From: Acanthopleura granulata
Lineage: Eukaryota; Mollusca; Polyplacophora; Chitonida; Chitonidae
Direction: 5' to 3'
Assembly (NCBI GenBank): GCA_016165875.1
Contig: JABBOT010000002.1
Coordinates: 31,795,642 to 31,859,641, forward strand
Length of the DNA stretch: 64,000 nt
Both the position numbers and the translations under genes were made by a program. This document shows positions 33,639 through 45,167 of this stretch, in pieces; positions within the stretch are counted from its first letter, which is position 1, and each line of letters begins with the position of its first letter. Under the pieces are notes generated by a model. It was not told the origin of the DNA. It ran no database searches and saw only the letters and a program-made list of their open reading frames with translations.

Positions 33639-33908
33639 ACAATACCATTAAAAATTTCTGAGTAGGCCCTTTTGTGAAGAGTCGGTTGGGTTACGCCCAA
33701 CTAACATTTTTAAGGACGGCCCTGGCTGAATCAATGGTGTCAAGTAACAAAGGATGCTCTATTTCTCCATTATTCTATCTCAGCTTGCCACAGTGTTTAC
33801 CACAGAAAAACAAAACAATGCAAGGAATTTTTGGTGAAGTTTACTGACAATGACATTAAATACAAGTAGTAGCCATGGAACTAGCTATGCACAAAGACAA
33901 TGTGGAGA

Positions 33909-36900
33909 TTAATGAAGTTTGTGGACCATTTCTTCCTTGGTGATGAGATGATTGGTCTTGTTGACCAGTTGCATCAGCTCATTGCTGTTACAGGCCCAAT
34001 CATTCAGAATGTCATTGGGATCTTTACGCTGGCTGAAGTTAATGATTCCATCTAAGCGATCAATTTTGGCTGTAACTGTCTTATTTACCACAAGATTGGA
34101 CAAGAACTCTTCTGTATCCTACAAACAAAAACAAATTAATACTTAGAACCGCTTTTAAAAGAATCTTGTAAGTCTGATGTAGGGCATTCATGTGCTATAA
34201 TTGGCTACAAAACTCAACAGCGTCAGCGAATGTTAATCACAAAGTATTGTTATGTATTCAATATGAACGCATAGCAATGCATTATATAGTCATGACAATT
34301 TCCTAACTCTCAGACCAGAAGATGTTGACCAAAGAACAACCAATAACAAACAGTACTGAAGATGATGCCCAAATTTAATCTTTCTGGTATCCAATTTTGC
34401 TACATGTTCTTTTTACAAAGTATGGTAGGTAGATGTGAAGTAACAATTCAGTAAAATGAATTTAACATTTAACTGGAGCCTATAGACACTCAAATGTATT
34501 CTCTGATGAATGCTCAGGCTTCCTGCATGTAGATAATTCTGTTGCCTGGCCTTTGTTTATGATCAAGGCATAATTTCACACTTTTATCCATCAACTGTTT
34601 GTTGTGCAAGATAGGAGGTTGACTGAGAATCGCTTTATGAGGAAAGCAAATACTAATTAGTGATAAACATTTGAATTGTGGCCTGCAGGCTGGGGATTTT
34701 ACCCCTATTGGCTTAAGCAACAATGACTTCGGTTCTGTGTTTCACGTTCATGGGAACCAACGTGAAGAACAAGAAACACAAAACGGACTCCATGAAAGAA
34801 TGATATACTTCTTACGCATTTAAAGCAAGTTTAAACCGAAACGTACTTTTAGATCTGTGTTGTTTTTGGCAGGTATACATGGGTATGAACCTGTGCCATT
34901 CTAGAATATGACATCCTCGTTCTAATTCCTTGAAATATGATTTAAATTGCTTGACAAGTAAATGCCTGTCTTAGCTCCAGTCTGTTAATCTGAAATCGGG
35001 TCTGGGTATTTGGTAAAACCGCAATAAGTATCAACCCAAATCCACTGCTACTCAACTGCTGTTGTGTTAATGCAGTACTCGCGTACTACAAGAGAACAAT
35101 AGTCAGTTCAGCTTGGGCCTGTGTCACCACTGTGAAGAGAAAGGTACCTCACTGTAGGTTAGGGTTGTTGGCGCTACAGACCAGAACATGTTACATGTAC
35201 ATTTTAATATTACCTTCAATACTAACTCTACTTGACGTCAAAACGGCAAATGTACTTACGCTTTCTGGTAAATCCAGTAAATCAGACATCTTCTTCATCC
35301 TTATCCGCGTGTAATACTTTGCCATCACTCGGATATTCTAAAATATAACCATGTCCTATTTTTCAAATGACTGTATGTAAAACTTCACGCACTTTTGGTA
35401 AAATAGACTGATCACTCGCATAGCATCAGAACACAATGGCCAAATGAATGCACAGAAATGTTCCTCCCAATCCCAACTCAGAAAGTGCAGATGTAGCTTT
35501 TCTATGGAAATTCAACGTAATCTATCTCCAGTTCTATGACTTGCCAATGATTTTTCACTTCTATGGCAGCAGTTAGTTTTAAGCTCAGAGGAATACGGAA
35601 TGCCCCAGGTAAACAGCCTTTGGCAAATTACTCACAAAATTTCACACATGTGATTCGAAGATACATGCATGCAAATCAAAACTGACTGAAGACCAGCGGT
35701 CTTTAACGAATCTTAAACTGGACCGCTATAAAAGTGTTGACAACGTCTTATTGTCACCACAGACCCATGTATAAAGGCGAATCTTAAACTGGACCGCTAT
35801 AAAAGTGTTGACAACGTCTTATTGTCTCCACAGACCCATGTATAAAGGCGAATCTTAAACTGGACCGCTATAAAAGTGTTGACAACGTCTTATTGTCACC
35901 ACAGACCCATGTATAAAGGCGAATCTTAAACTGGACCGCTATAAAAGTGTTGACAACGTCTTATTGTCACCACAGACCCATGTATAAAGGCGAATCTTAA
36001 ACTGGACCGCTATAAAAGTGTTGACAACGTCTTATTGTCTCCACAGACCCATGTATAAAGGCGAATCTTAAACTGGACCGCTATAAAAGTGTTGACAACG
36101 TCTTATTGTCACCACAGACCCATGTATAAAGGCGAATCTTAAACTGGACCGCTATAAAAGTGTTGACAACGTCTTATTGTCTCCACAGACCCATGTATAA
36201 AGGCGAATCTTAAACTGGACCGCTATAAAAGTGTTGACAACGTCTTATTGTCTCCACAGACCCATGTATAAAGGCGAATCTTAAACTGGACCGCTATAAA
36301 AGTGTTGACAACGTCTTATTGTCACCACAGACCCATGTTTAAACAAAGAAAGCTGGGAAATCAAATTCCCTGTCCATGGCCAGTCTTGAACCAGCGCCTT
36401 GTGTATTCTAACAACTGAAGGGTATGCTTCTTAACCACGACCTCCTCCGACATAATTTTCAAAACGCTTGCTACTCAAGAACAAATAAATCTATTTTAAC
36501 ATGCTTTACAAATCACACATGATTCCGGGTAAGATTTTATGGGGAATGGATGCATTTAGAGAGAGCAGAAGTTAAACTATGGCTACATTTTCTACAAGGC
36601 CAGAGGAAAGCCTCGTGTTTACTCACATGTTCCACTACTCTCGTCTTCAGATCCTGCCAGCGTTTAGCACCACCCTCGGTCTTTGTGTTAAATATATGTG
36701 TGGGTGGGTTGCCAGGGGAACCACTCTTCAGCTCTGTCTCATACTGTTGGCACAACGGCTTCCACTGGATGATCTCAGCGGTTGTGAAGAGCTTCAGTAA
36801 ATCCCTAAGGAGCAAAACCACGCAGAAAAACTTCTTATACAGGTACAACAATACATATAATTTAAGATCGCTGTCCAGAAACAATTTATCTTGCATAAAT

Positions 36901-37440
36901 CCAGCTGACACCTATAACATATACAGCCCAACACAGTACTTAATGTACTCTGTTGTCATCACTGACAGTTAATGTTTGCAGAGAACAATCTTCTAAACAC
37001 AGGGTCATTACAGGACTGCATTCACACACGTCTGATTTGTTTGATTGGTGTTTTACAATGCACTCAAGGCTACTTCACTTATACAATGGTGGAGAGTATC
37101 ATGGTGGGAATGAATGAATGATTTTGGCTTAATGCCACATTGGCAATATCTCAGCCATATCGTGGCGAGTATCATGGTGGGAGGAAACCAGGCTGTGCCG
37201 AGCAGAAACTCACAACCATCCACAGGACCTCCTTTTGTACGAACAGAGAGGAAGCCAACATTAGCAGGACTTGAATTCACACCAATCACATTGGTGACTC
37301 ATGACTCATGACTCCAAAAGCTTGTACCTGTATTTGGGCAATTCCTCTGTGTTTTTCTCCTCCTTGACTCTGTAGATCAGATCTGATTGTTCATTGTCAT
37401 AAGGGGCCAGAATGAGGTACACAATTACACAGCGAAGGGC
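33909..37440 (-). CDS. PSMD12: PSMD12 PCI-domain exons 8-11
   Basis: Exons 37440-37328, 36804-36627, 35337-35260 and 34118-33909 encode about residues 262-453. The exon 8/9 join splits an AGG codon (KYR-DLLKLF; human has KYK-DLLKLF). The stretch from [11 protein letters not shown] to VVEH contains a lineage-variable loop ([15 protein letters not shown]). The last exon gives [22 protein letters not shown], the winged-helix part of PCI, followed by the short C-terminal helix used in lid assembly. Stop TAA at 33911-33909. Confidence 0.95.
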
Positions 37441-40400
37441 CTGCAATTCCAAACACCACATGATTAACTAACATGTCTATAAAATGACACAGTAAAGGGA
37501 TTGCAACACCAAAAAGTTAAGTTGGTGTCCTACTCAAAAAATGCAAGTTTCAGCAACAATGTTAATGTTTTAAAGACATTTACTTGACAAATTTGCAATA
37601 TGGGGGATCAAATTTTAGGCCATTTACCAGTTAACTAGTAAGTCTGTATAACTCTACACACATAAAATTCAATGTTTATCAGCGACCCCTGAAGAGCACC
37701 CGAAATGTTCACATATTTCACCTAAACTTCCTTCATTCCTTCACTAAGTTACACATGTAGTCTGATTCTGTCCATCTTACAAAGGGGTTCTGAACTTTGC
37801 TTGGAAGGTAGGATAATGTCCTACTTGAAAAAAAGTGTTTCACTCCCCGAAGTAATATGTTATGACCTTTATTTGAGTCTAAGAAAAAGCAAAGTATACA
37901 TTCTCTGATTCCATGACCACGCAGGGAGTCTTCAATAAGTCTTTCTGGTCATGCAGAAGACCTGTCAGCAACCTGCAGATGGTCGTGGGTTTCCTCCAGG
38001 CTTCCGGTTTCCTCAAACTATTATCGATACGTTGCTATGCAAGTGAAATATTCTTGAGTATGGCGTCACACACCAATCAAATAAATAAATATTAAGCTTT
38101 CTACTCTTTCTGTCCTATCCCTGGATGCAGCAGGTTGGCAAACTGAGGCTTGTAGCACTATGTGTCATCAAACTCCGAGGCTAAAAGTACACAAAAATCT
38201 GGCAGGAGGTGTCAATACGTCTTAACAAGCTGACCTCCTTCATCTTGTCCGAGTCCTCCTTGATCTGTTTGGTGTTGTAGATGGCCAAATAGTGACGACA
38301 GATGGCCAGGTAAGAGCCTTCATGCTCATCCAGATCTATCATCAACTTGTAATACTTCAGCTTTAGGTCCTACAATGCAACAACAGAGAAAACCTATATT
38401 ACTTTCACAATGAATTCAAACGCATAGTCAAGTAAGCAAGAGTACGCTTGAGTTATCATGCAGATGGTCCATTAGAAATACTTTGTTTTCCATGGGTAAC
38501 AAAAAATATTTATTATTCTTAAAATTGCAGTGACAAAATTCTTCATTGTACAGTCAAACCTGTTGTATGCGACCAGTGAAGGGAGACATAAAAAGTGGAT
38601 GCATATGAGAGTTGGCCACATAAGACAGGTTGTGAAGACCAAGCCAAACCACAACTGAATTAAGTTTCAGGAAATCTACACATGTACATAACAATTTTAT
38701 ACATAATTGCTGAAACACTAATGTGTTCTGCTACATACATTCCATAGAAATATATCAATTTCTATGGAAATTCAAATTCAAATTTTACGTTGTGTGGGGT
38801 AGGCCTACAGACCTAATGCATTTCACAGGCGCTTACAGAAAGAGTTTCAGTTTGGGGCACGAATGACAGGAGAACTTTCTTCCTATCACTGTCAAGCCCT
38901 AGAGAGCCATGTGCCAGTTTGGCCTAAGTAGGTATATGTGATTATCCTAACAAAGTTTTGAACTGTAAATGGCAGACTGCTGAGCTGTATGAAAATTCAG
39001 TCAATCATACTTCCCATTACCAGTGAAAAAACAACAACAACAAAATGTATGCATGAAGGAAGGTCAATTTCACCATGTGTTTGGTACATGCAATATTTTG
39101 GCATAGCAAAATGAAGACACAACACCATTAGTCTGCAAAGATAATGGCCTAAAGCAAGCCAGATAATTTGTCAAAGAAACCATCCATGGGAGGAACAACA
39201 GGAGGTCAGATTATATCTGGGTTTGCCCACTGTTCATAGCCTTCATAGCTCTGACATCAGCTTGAAGCTAATCCACTGCAACAATGCAGTGGTATCCTGA
39301 CTACAATCAGCTCGGCCTGATTAAAGAACAGTAGACTTCACTGCCACTGACCAGTAATCTTCACACTTCACTTGTTTTCACAAAGTGGCAGGTTATAACT
39401 TTTAATCACTACAAAAACTACCGACGACTGTGGTCGCCATTTTGAAATCTTTGAATGGCCAATCTGGCAATCATCGTTACTGTTAAAAGTCTGGGCTGCA
39501 TAGGACAGGTCGATATAGAATTTGGCGGCAAAATACACTGGCCGATGGACGCGTTAGACAGGTGCCCGCATACTACAGGTAGTTTAATTGTTTGGTCGCA
39601 GCAGGTGGCCGTAGGTACAGGTTTGACTGTATTTTCCTTCAAGTGTTTACAACATTCTCCAGAAATATGTTAATTTATGTACTAGTATTTGATCGGTGTT
39701 TTAGAATCAAGAATATTTTACTTATATGACAGTGACCAGCTGAAAACCGAGCAGAGCCCACGGGAAACTGCTGGCAGACTTTCCCATCTACGACTGAAGA
39801 GGAAGCTATCATGCACTGGGCTTGAACTCACAACAATTGCATTGGTGAGAGGCACCTGGTTCATTACGCTTCACCAGCACACTAGCCCTTCGGCTATGGA
39901 GGCCCCTTCTCCAGAAATAGAACCAGTTATTTCACACAAGAGAGTCAGTTCAATTGCCACACCATGTGATTAAATATTGGTAAACAAGTCTTTCAAACTA
40001 AAGAAATATATCAGGAACATGGTGGTTGTAAGGACAAAAAACTGCCACTGCACACAAGATGGAAGGTAAAAAAAAAATGAAATGAGGAAATTTGAACTAT
40101 TTCATTTTCAGCTATGTAATCTAACAGGTCATGAAGAACATAATCAGTTTTTATTTTTCCTTACAGTTGCTGCATCATCATCAAAGAATTTCGTGTTGAT
40201 TTTCTTGCTGATAATTTGAGTGCGGATGTAATCCTTTTTGGCCAAACAAAGCCTCATCTGTTCTAAAATGAACTCCACTTTCTCCCTCTTTTCCATGGAA
40301 CCAAAAGTCTCCACCTAAGGAAGAAAAAGTTTTAAAAAATTCATATCATTAGGAACAGCCCGGACAAAGGAAGACATTTATGCACCTCTGCATGAATCTA

Positions 40401-43400
40401 GAAAAACCTTGCAAGTTTAACCTACTGCTGCACAAACATAACAGGATTTTTACAACAGGCATCCACTGTCTTAAATCATTAAATCATTGAACGTTGTTTA
40501 CAATTGTCAACTTACATGCATCAAATTGAAATTAAAGACATCATGACAGGACAGGAAACCTGGACAGAACTGAAACTTTCAGGGCAACATACCTGTAACT
40601 CCTGTAAGACATTAGCTGCCTCAGTTATGTCCCCTGCATCCTCTTTGATCTTGGCCAAGGTACGAGTTAGTCTGGCTCGTTCAATTTCTACATAGATCTA
40701 CAACATATGTCATGAACCTCAAACACTGTTCTAAATTTATGGAAATCTTTCTCCTAAAATTGGAGAACACAGACGATAACAAAATCCTGCAAAACTTTTC
40801 CTGAGATGAATTTTTTCTTTTGAAAAAATTGTGAAATTCAAATGTCTAAATTAACTTTAAACAACTATTCAACAAATGTCATTTTGAAATAACTTGCATC
40901 AGTGTGACTATGCTGAAAACATGTTAAAAGAACAAATTTTCCCAAACATCTGAAATTAGTAGTCTTAAAAGGCAGTGAAGTCAGACATACCATGTAATAT
41001 AAACTTATTACTAGTATATGTACAAAAGTGCTAACTGACGTTTCGTTGACAAAACATATACGTGCAAGCAAATACAAGTATATATATAATCATACTTTCC
41101 CAGCTGTAACAGTTCTGAGTGTTGCAATCAATTTCAGCCTGACTTCCAGGTTCGGAGTTTTGTCCACATAGCTACAAGCTTCTTGAATCATCTTTGTGAC
41201 AGACTACAACCAGAAATACAGCCATAATAAAGACAGCACTAACGCAGTACCAACATGCCATTATGGGTGTAATCACAAATGTTTGATCATAAATGAAAAG
41301 GTAGGAAACTAATCTACAATATAAATCAGATACTTTACACGAACTCCACTCTCTTAACCTTCTTTTCAAATACCACTACTGCTGAGTTTCATACATGTTA
41401 ATTACTGAGATTCTTACCTGTTTTATCTGTCCTCTTTTCTTTGTTAGAACGACAATGTTCTCATTGAGGGCATCCCAGTTTTGAGTATCAAAACACAGTT
41501 TGACAATGGCCACCAGGATGCGGCTAGTGGAATGAGTGTCGGCTCCCTGGGTTTAAGACAAAAACAAGAATTGAAAACACATATCACCTGGGTACAGCTC
41601 ACAGGCAAGACTTGTTGACATACACTACTTGGATGAGGCATGAAACAAGGGATGCACACATATATTACCTGAATGAAGGATATACACAAAATATGTAGAC
41701 ATGCCACGTGGTTGTAAAAAGAAACCAGAAATGTTAACACAGATTACTTGGTGTGTGATATTAATAAGAAATGAAGACATTATAGTTGTACTACTTGGGT
41801 ACAAGTATATTACATGTACAGTAAAAATTCTCACCACACAATGAGAGACAAAACATGAATACTATTTCATTTCAACAAAAATAGAAACAAAAACTTACTG
41901 TCCTAGTTTGTTTTTCTAAAGACAGTAGAATATCCAATGCTTCTGTCAGCTTTCCTTGCTGTAATAAAAGATATGCTAATATTTACACTGGTCATCTCTA
42001 TGTAACACATACATATAAGGCCAGAATGCAGGTACATGATGACACCATACACTACAAAAGGAGTCAAAAATATCCCTTTGAATCTATTTTACATGATGGT
42101 TCCTCATGTAAATCCTTCAACCATTACAGAAAATTCACTTTGTCTTAACATTACATAGTTTTTTTTTAAAACATTTTACAGTTGAAGACTTCTATGGAGC
42201 ATAATTATTTATTTATTCATTTATTTGATTGGAGTTTCATGCCCTACTCAAAAATATTTAACTTATTCGACAGTGACCAGCATAATGGTGGGAGAAAACC
42301 AGGCAGAGTCCTGGGGAAACCCACGACCATTCGCAGGTTGCTGGTGGGCCTCCCGACGTATGGTTGGAGAGGAAGACAGCATAAACTTGAACTTAAAGCT
42401 ACCGCATTGGTGAGAGGCATCTGGGCCTATGCCACTCTGATGGGCTAACCCACTCGGCCACGTGTTACTGTGAACTCTAAGGCGATTGGCATCGCCAAGT
42501 TTCACTAACACGGATATTAAATGCGGTAAGCATGCCACTGCTAGGTTAAGGATACTAGAGCGTCTTGTGGACAAAATTCACATTTCGCCTTGTGTAGCCC
42601 AAAATATTGATCAAATATACCCATATGTACATATATTTTGAAAGCTAAACAACTGCTGATTTCAAAATTTATCTTTAATTTTTTCAAATTGCTATATTTT
42701 TGCTATATATTATAATTTTCAAATTTTTCTAGCTCATGTGGATAATTTAGTATTGAAAATAAAAAATGGTCCCACAGGTTTTGAAAAATTCATGTTGTGA
42801 GCGACCATTTAAAGTTAAAAAATTTAAAAAACTTTTGAACCTGTTCTTTTACTAATATCATTAAAACTACAAAACTAATAAAAAATCTTTAGACCATTTT
42901 TTACCTTAGGTACATGTATTTATCTTACATGTGTGCCAAGTTTCAAAGCATTATATTGCAAAAATAAGCAAGACATAACAGTACTCCACCACACAACCAT
43001 CTCAAAAACAGAAAAGGAGAAAAGGACCAAAATGTCGGGAGGAGCATTATGTGTGATAAAATTCGTGATTAATTAGTTTACCAATTAATTTTAATCACAA
43101 ATTGTCCTGCTTCCAATTAAAATGTGAACATAAGCACCTACCTGTGTTCAATTTTAAATCTCATAATATTCCATCACACGGTAAATTGGTGTTTTATCTT
43201 GACATTTCTGTGTAAACCCTACTTGAATGTGTTTATAAAGCCCTCCACCAATGGCACCACAGTGGGGTGAATTAAGGCTGTTGTTTTAGCTAATAGGTCT
43301 GCTAGGGTAGTCCCCACAAGCAGCCATGCCCAGTTTATAGTAAGAGGCAATACACATTTACCAGAGGGGTGTGTATTCACAGCAGGTAACCCCCTAATCA

Positions 43401-44608
43401 GGGGGGACTATGAAAACACAACATTTTAGGCTTTTACAATTGGAATTTGGTTTTCATCTTTAAGTGAAATGAATATAAGAGAATGGACAATAAGAAAGTG
43501 AAATAAAAAAAAACTGGTCATATTTCAACCCTGAGGTGTTCTAGTATCTTTAAGTGATAGGCTCATACAGCACACAGCTCTTGTTCTCCTGCAGTATTTC
43601 ATGAGATTGCACGAGATTCTCACTAAAAAGTGGCAGCCATCTGAAATGCGAATGTTGCTTATTCCACCATGTTTATACTAAAATTTCCGTGCAACAATCT
43701 TTGCTGATGTCTTTGCATATCCAGAAAGCTGGTGACATTTCCTGTCAATCACCGGGTCATGTGACCATGGGAACAGAAGCGCGAAATGGGGAGCAACCCA
43801 ATAAACTAAAGGCATCTCGTGCACTGAAAATATTTGATGTGATACATATATTGCTGTAAGGTACGTGTGTATTTGTTATGAGTCATCCTTTTACGTCTTG
43901 ATTGTCCACAGAAACCAGTTTCATGCAGGTTATAAGAAAAAAAACATCGTTTAAAATGTAATGTTCTGCAACCAAAAGTCACAGATCTGTTAGACCTACC
44001 ATTTTATACCACTACTGGCACTAATTAGTGTGGGTCAGAACTGCTCGGCACGTCTCTGCATCGCTAGATCAGTTAAGCCATGTTCGTGTGGCTAGACACA
44101 AGTGCGGCTTCGACTACGAGTTCAGAAATTACCTTTCGGGGTTTGGGTAATGGTTCCAGTGTGGCGATAAATGTCACAATTTTAAAATACCACACTTGAG
44201 TCCACCAAGATGGACTAACTTTGGCCTTGCTAGTGCTGGAAACCTTGCTTAAATAACTGAAACATTAAGTGTAATATCGCTTGACACCGAGATCATCAGA
44301 TTATGTTTGAACACAAATTAATACATCAAATGCAAAAAATATTACTGACTGATTCACTGGTATTAACATAAACAACCCACTCTTCGCTTTCCACCCAGCG
44401 CTTATGTTGTTGTTGTAGCCGTGACTCTGCACATTAGATCACTTTGTAACTAAACGTTTACAGAGTCAGATGTTCAAAAATTCATCCATTTTTCAGACTT
44501 GTCACCCTGTACCTTTGCAAGTTTTTCACATTGTGGAACTTTTTCATCAACTGTGGAACTATAATCCACTTCCATTTTCTGGATTCGCCCATCGTTAGCA
44601 CCGTCCAT
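33909..44608 (-). CDS. PSMD12: 26S proteasome non-ATPase regulatory subunit 12 (Rpn5)
   Basis: Complete gene, 11 coding exons on the minus strand: 44608-44513, 41958-41899, 41546-41418, 41203-41096, 40697-40593, 40314-40165, 38369-38235, 37440-37328, 36804-36627, 35337-35260 and 34118-33909. Total 1,362 nt = 453 residues plus stop; human PSMD12 has 456. The start [17 protein letters not shown] aligns with the human N terminus. Landmarks: [10 protein letters not shown] (exon 2), [20 protein letters not shown] (exon 6), [17 protein letters not shown] (exon 7), [13 protein letters not shown] (exon 8), [16 protein letters not shown] (across exons 9-10), [10 protein letters not shown] and [13 protein letters not shown] at the C terminus. 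The N-terminal half is a helical solenoid and the C-terminal ~200 residues form the PCI domain, by which Rpn5 packs in the 19S lid. All phases join; no lesions seen. Confidence 0.97.
35708..36340. repeat. 71-bp tandem array, 9 near-identical copies
   Basis: Copies start at 35708, 35779, 35850, 35921, 35992, 36063, 36134, 36205 and 36276. The unit runs GAATCTTAAACTGGACCGCT, then ATAAAAGTGTTGACAACG, ending CATGTATAAAGGC. The copies are nearly identical apart from one two-state site (TGTCACC or TGTCTCC), in order A T A A T A T T A. In a PSMD12 intron between exons 9 and 10. The homogeneity means recent expansion or active conversion. Confidence 0.96.
37038..37290 (-). mobile_element. SINE, minus orientation, rearranged
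   Basis: TTTGATTGGTGTTTTACAAT, then CTTCACTTATACAATGGTGG, then a second GAGTATCATGGTGGGAGGAAACC, then ACAGAGAGGAAGCC and a tRNA-like B box complement GGACTTGAATTCAC. The GAGTATCATGGTGGGA module occurs twice (about 37095 and 37168), so part is duplicated or two copies are nested. Confidence 0.7.
37945..38094 (+). mobile_element. SINE 3' half
   Basis: GACCTGTCAGCAACCTGCAG, then GGTTTCCTCCAGGCTTCCGG, then GTGAAATATTCTTGAGTATG, then ACACCAATCAAATAAATAAA, in a PSMD12 intron, antisense to the gene. Confidence 0.78.
39690..39910 (-). mobile_element. SINE, near full length, minus orientation
   Basis: GATCGGTGTTTTAGAATCAAGAATATTTTAC at the start, then CAGTGACCAGCTGAAAACC, then GAGGAAGC, then the B-box complement GGGCTTGAACTCACAAC and the A-box side TAGCCCTTCGGCTATGGAGG. 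Head, body and tail are all present. Confidence 0.72.
41547..41830 (-). repeat. Decayed ~40-bp array at PSMD12 exon 3 acceptor
   Basis: Read on the minus strand, the acceptor tract of exon 3 (TGATATGTGTTTTCAATTCTTGTTTTGTC, ending AAACCCAG) is followed upstream by about six diverged relatives of the same ~40-nt segment. They end in CCCAGG, TCCAAG, TTCAGG, ACCACG and ACCAAG. The repeat unit therefore carries a polypyrimidine tract and an AG-like end. The match is loose but the period and order are visible. Confidence 0.6.
42208..42475 (-). mobile_element. SINE, near full length, minus orientation
   Basis: TTATTTATTCATTTATTTGATTGGAG tail, then CCCTACTCAAAAATATTTAA, then CAGCATAATGGTGGGAGAAAACC, then TTCGCAGGTTGCTGGTGGGC, then a tRNA-like head complement ending GATGGGCTAACCCACTCGGCCA. 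Full-length and in PSMD12 intron 1 next to the TTAA-flanked element. Confidence 0.78.
42546..43553. mobile_element. Candidate 1-kb non-autonomous DNA transposon with TTAA sites
   Basis: TTAA at 42546-42549 and 43550-43553 bracket exactly 1,000 bp. The left end GGATACTAGAGCGTCTTGTG and the reverse complement of the right end AGATACTAGAACACCTCAGG match at most positions, all but one of the differences being transitions. Near the centre (43062-43105) is a hairpin of TTCGTGATTAATTAG against CCAATTAATTTTAATCAC, and at about 43390 a CCCCCTAATCAGGGGG hairpin. No transposase frame. Likely a piggyBac-type non-autonomous element. Confidence 0.6.
43554..44512 (-). other. Rest of PSMD12 intron 1
   Basis: No gene, array or recognisable element seen between the TTAA element and exon 1 of PSMD12. 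Confidence 0.5.
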
Positions 44609-45119
44609 GTTGACTCCTCTTGTCAGCAGCACGTTTTGATCTGCTCACATGAGCGATCGTGGAACCTCGTGAAATGAGCACGGACTATATCCACTACAAT
44701 TGGTGCAGAGGTAAGGGACTACGCCAGTTAAAAAAAGTGAAATGCTGCTTTTTAATTGTCATATTCTTTGTCCAGAATATGTTCGGTTTGACTATGACAG
44801 GCAAGTAAGTGCTTAGCTTAAAACCAATATGCACATGCAGGAGCTCAGTGGTGGAAATATGTGAAGAGTTTCATGTATGAGAACCATCACTGTGAGGAGT
44901 GTGCTCATTATCCACCTCGTTCACATTGGCCAACCCGAAGCCCAGGTGTGCTTCCGCGTGACCCAATGATTAAGGTCAAGGAATAAAAAGAGGATGTTGA
45001 TTACGCTCATCAATATTTATCACAGTCCTGTCAGTTGTACACATATCGTGTGGACACCAGTTACACGCGCCATGCGTTTTATGTGTTAGAAGTCTACGTG
45101 TTTTAATCAAGTACCAGTC
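44609..45119. promoter_or_regulatory. Divergent promoter region PSMD12 / PITPNC1
   Basis: Only 511 bp separate the two start codons. On the PITPNC1 side there is CCCAAT at about 44962 and GAATAAAAAG (TATA-like) at 44981-44990, spaced like promoter elements but about 130 nt upstream of the ATG. On the PSMD12 side there is ACAATTGG (CCAAT on the minus strand) at about 44697-44704, some 90 nt from its ATG. Other CCAAT or ATTGG boxes occur near 44823 and 44929. These motifs are short, and the transcription starts are not visible. The interval must hold both core promoters and 5' UTRs unless untranslated exons lie elsewhere. Confidence 0.6.
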
Positions 45120-45167
45120 ATGATGTTGAAGGAGTACCGAATTTGTATGCCCCTGACGGTTGAAGAG
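45120..45167 (+). CDS. PITPNC1: PITPNC1 exon 1 (start codon)
   Basis: Two successive ATGs; the first gives exactly the 16-residue exon found in human PITPNC1. Donor GAAGAG then GTAAGA. It faces PSMD12 across the divergent promoter. Confidence 0.93.

Larger units (their letters stand above)
30647..33908. other. Convergent intergenic region ZZEF1 / PSMD12
   Basis: Contains both 3' UTRs and probably both polyadenylation sites. AT-rich. Apart from the MITE at 33111-33596 no element or gene is recognised. A plus-strand open frame at 32284-32559 has no recognisable similarity. Confidence 0.6.
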
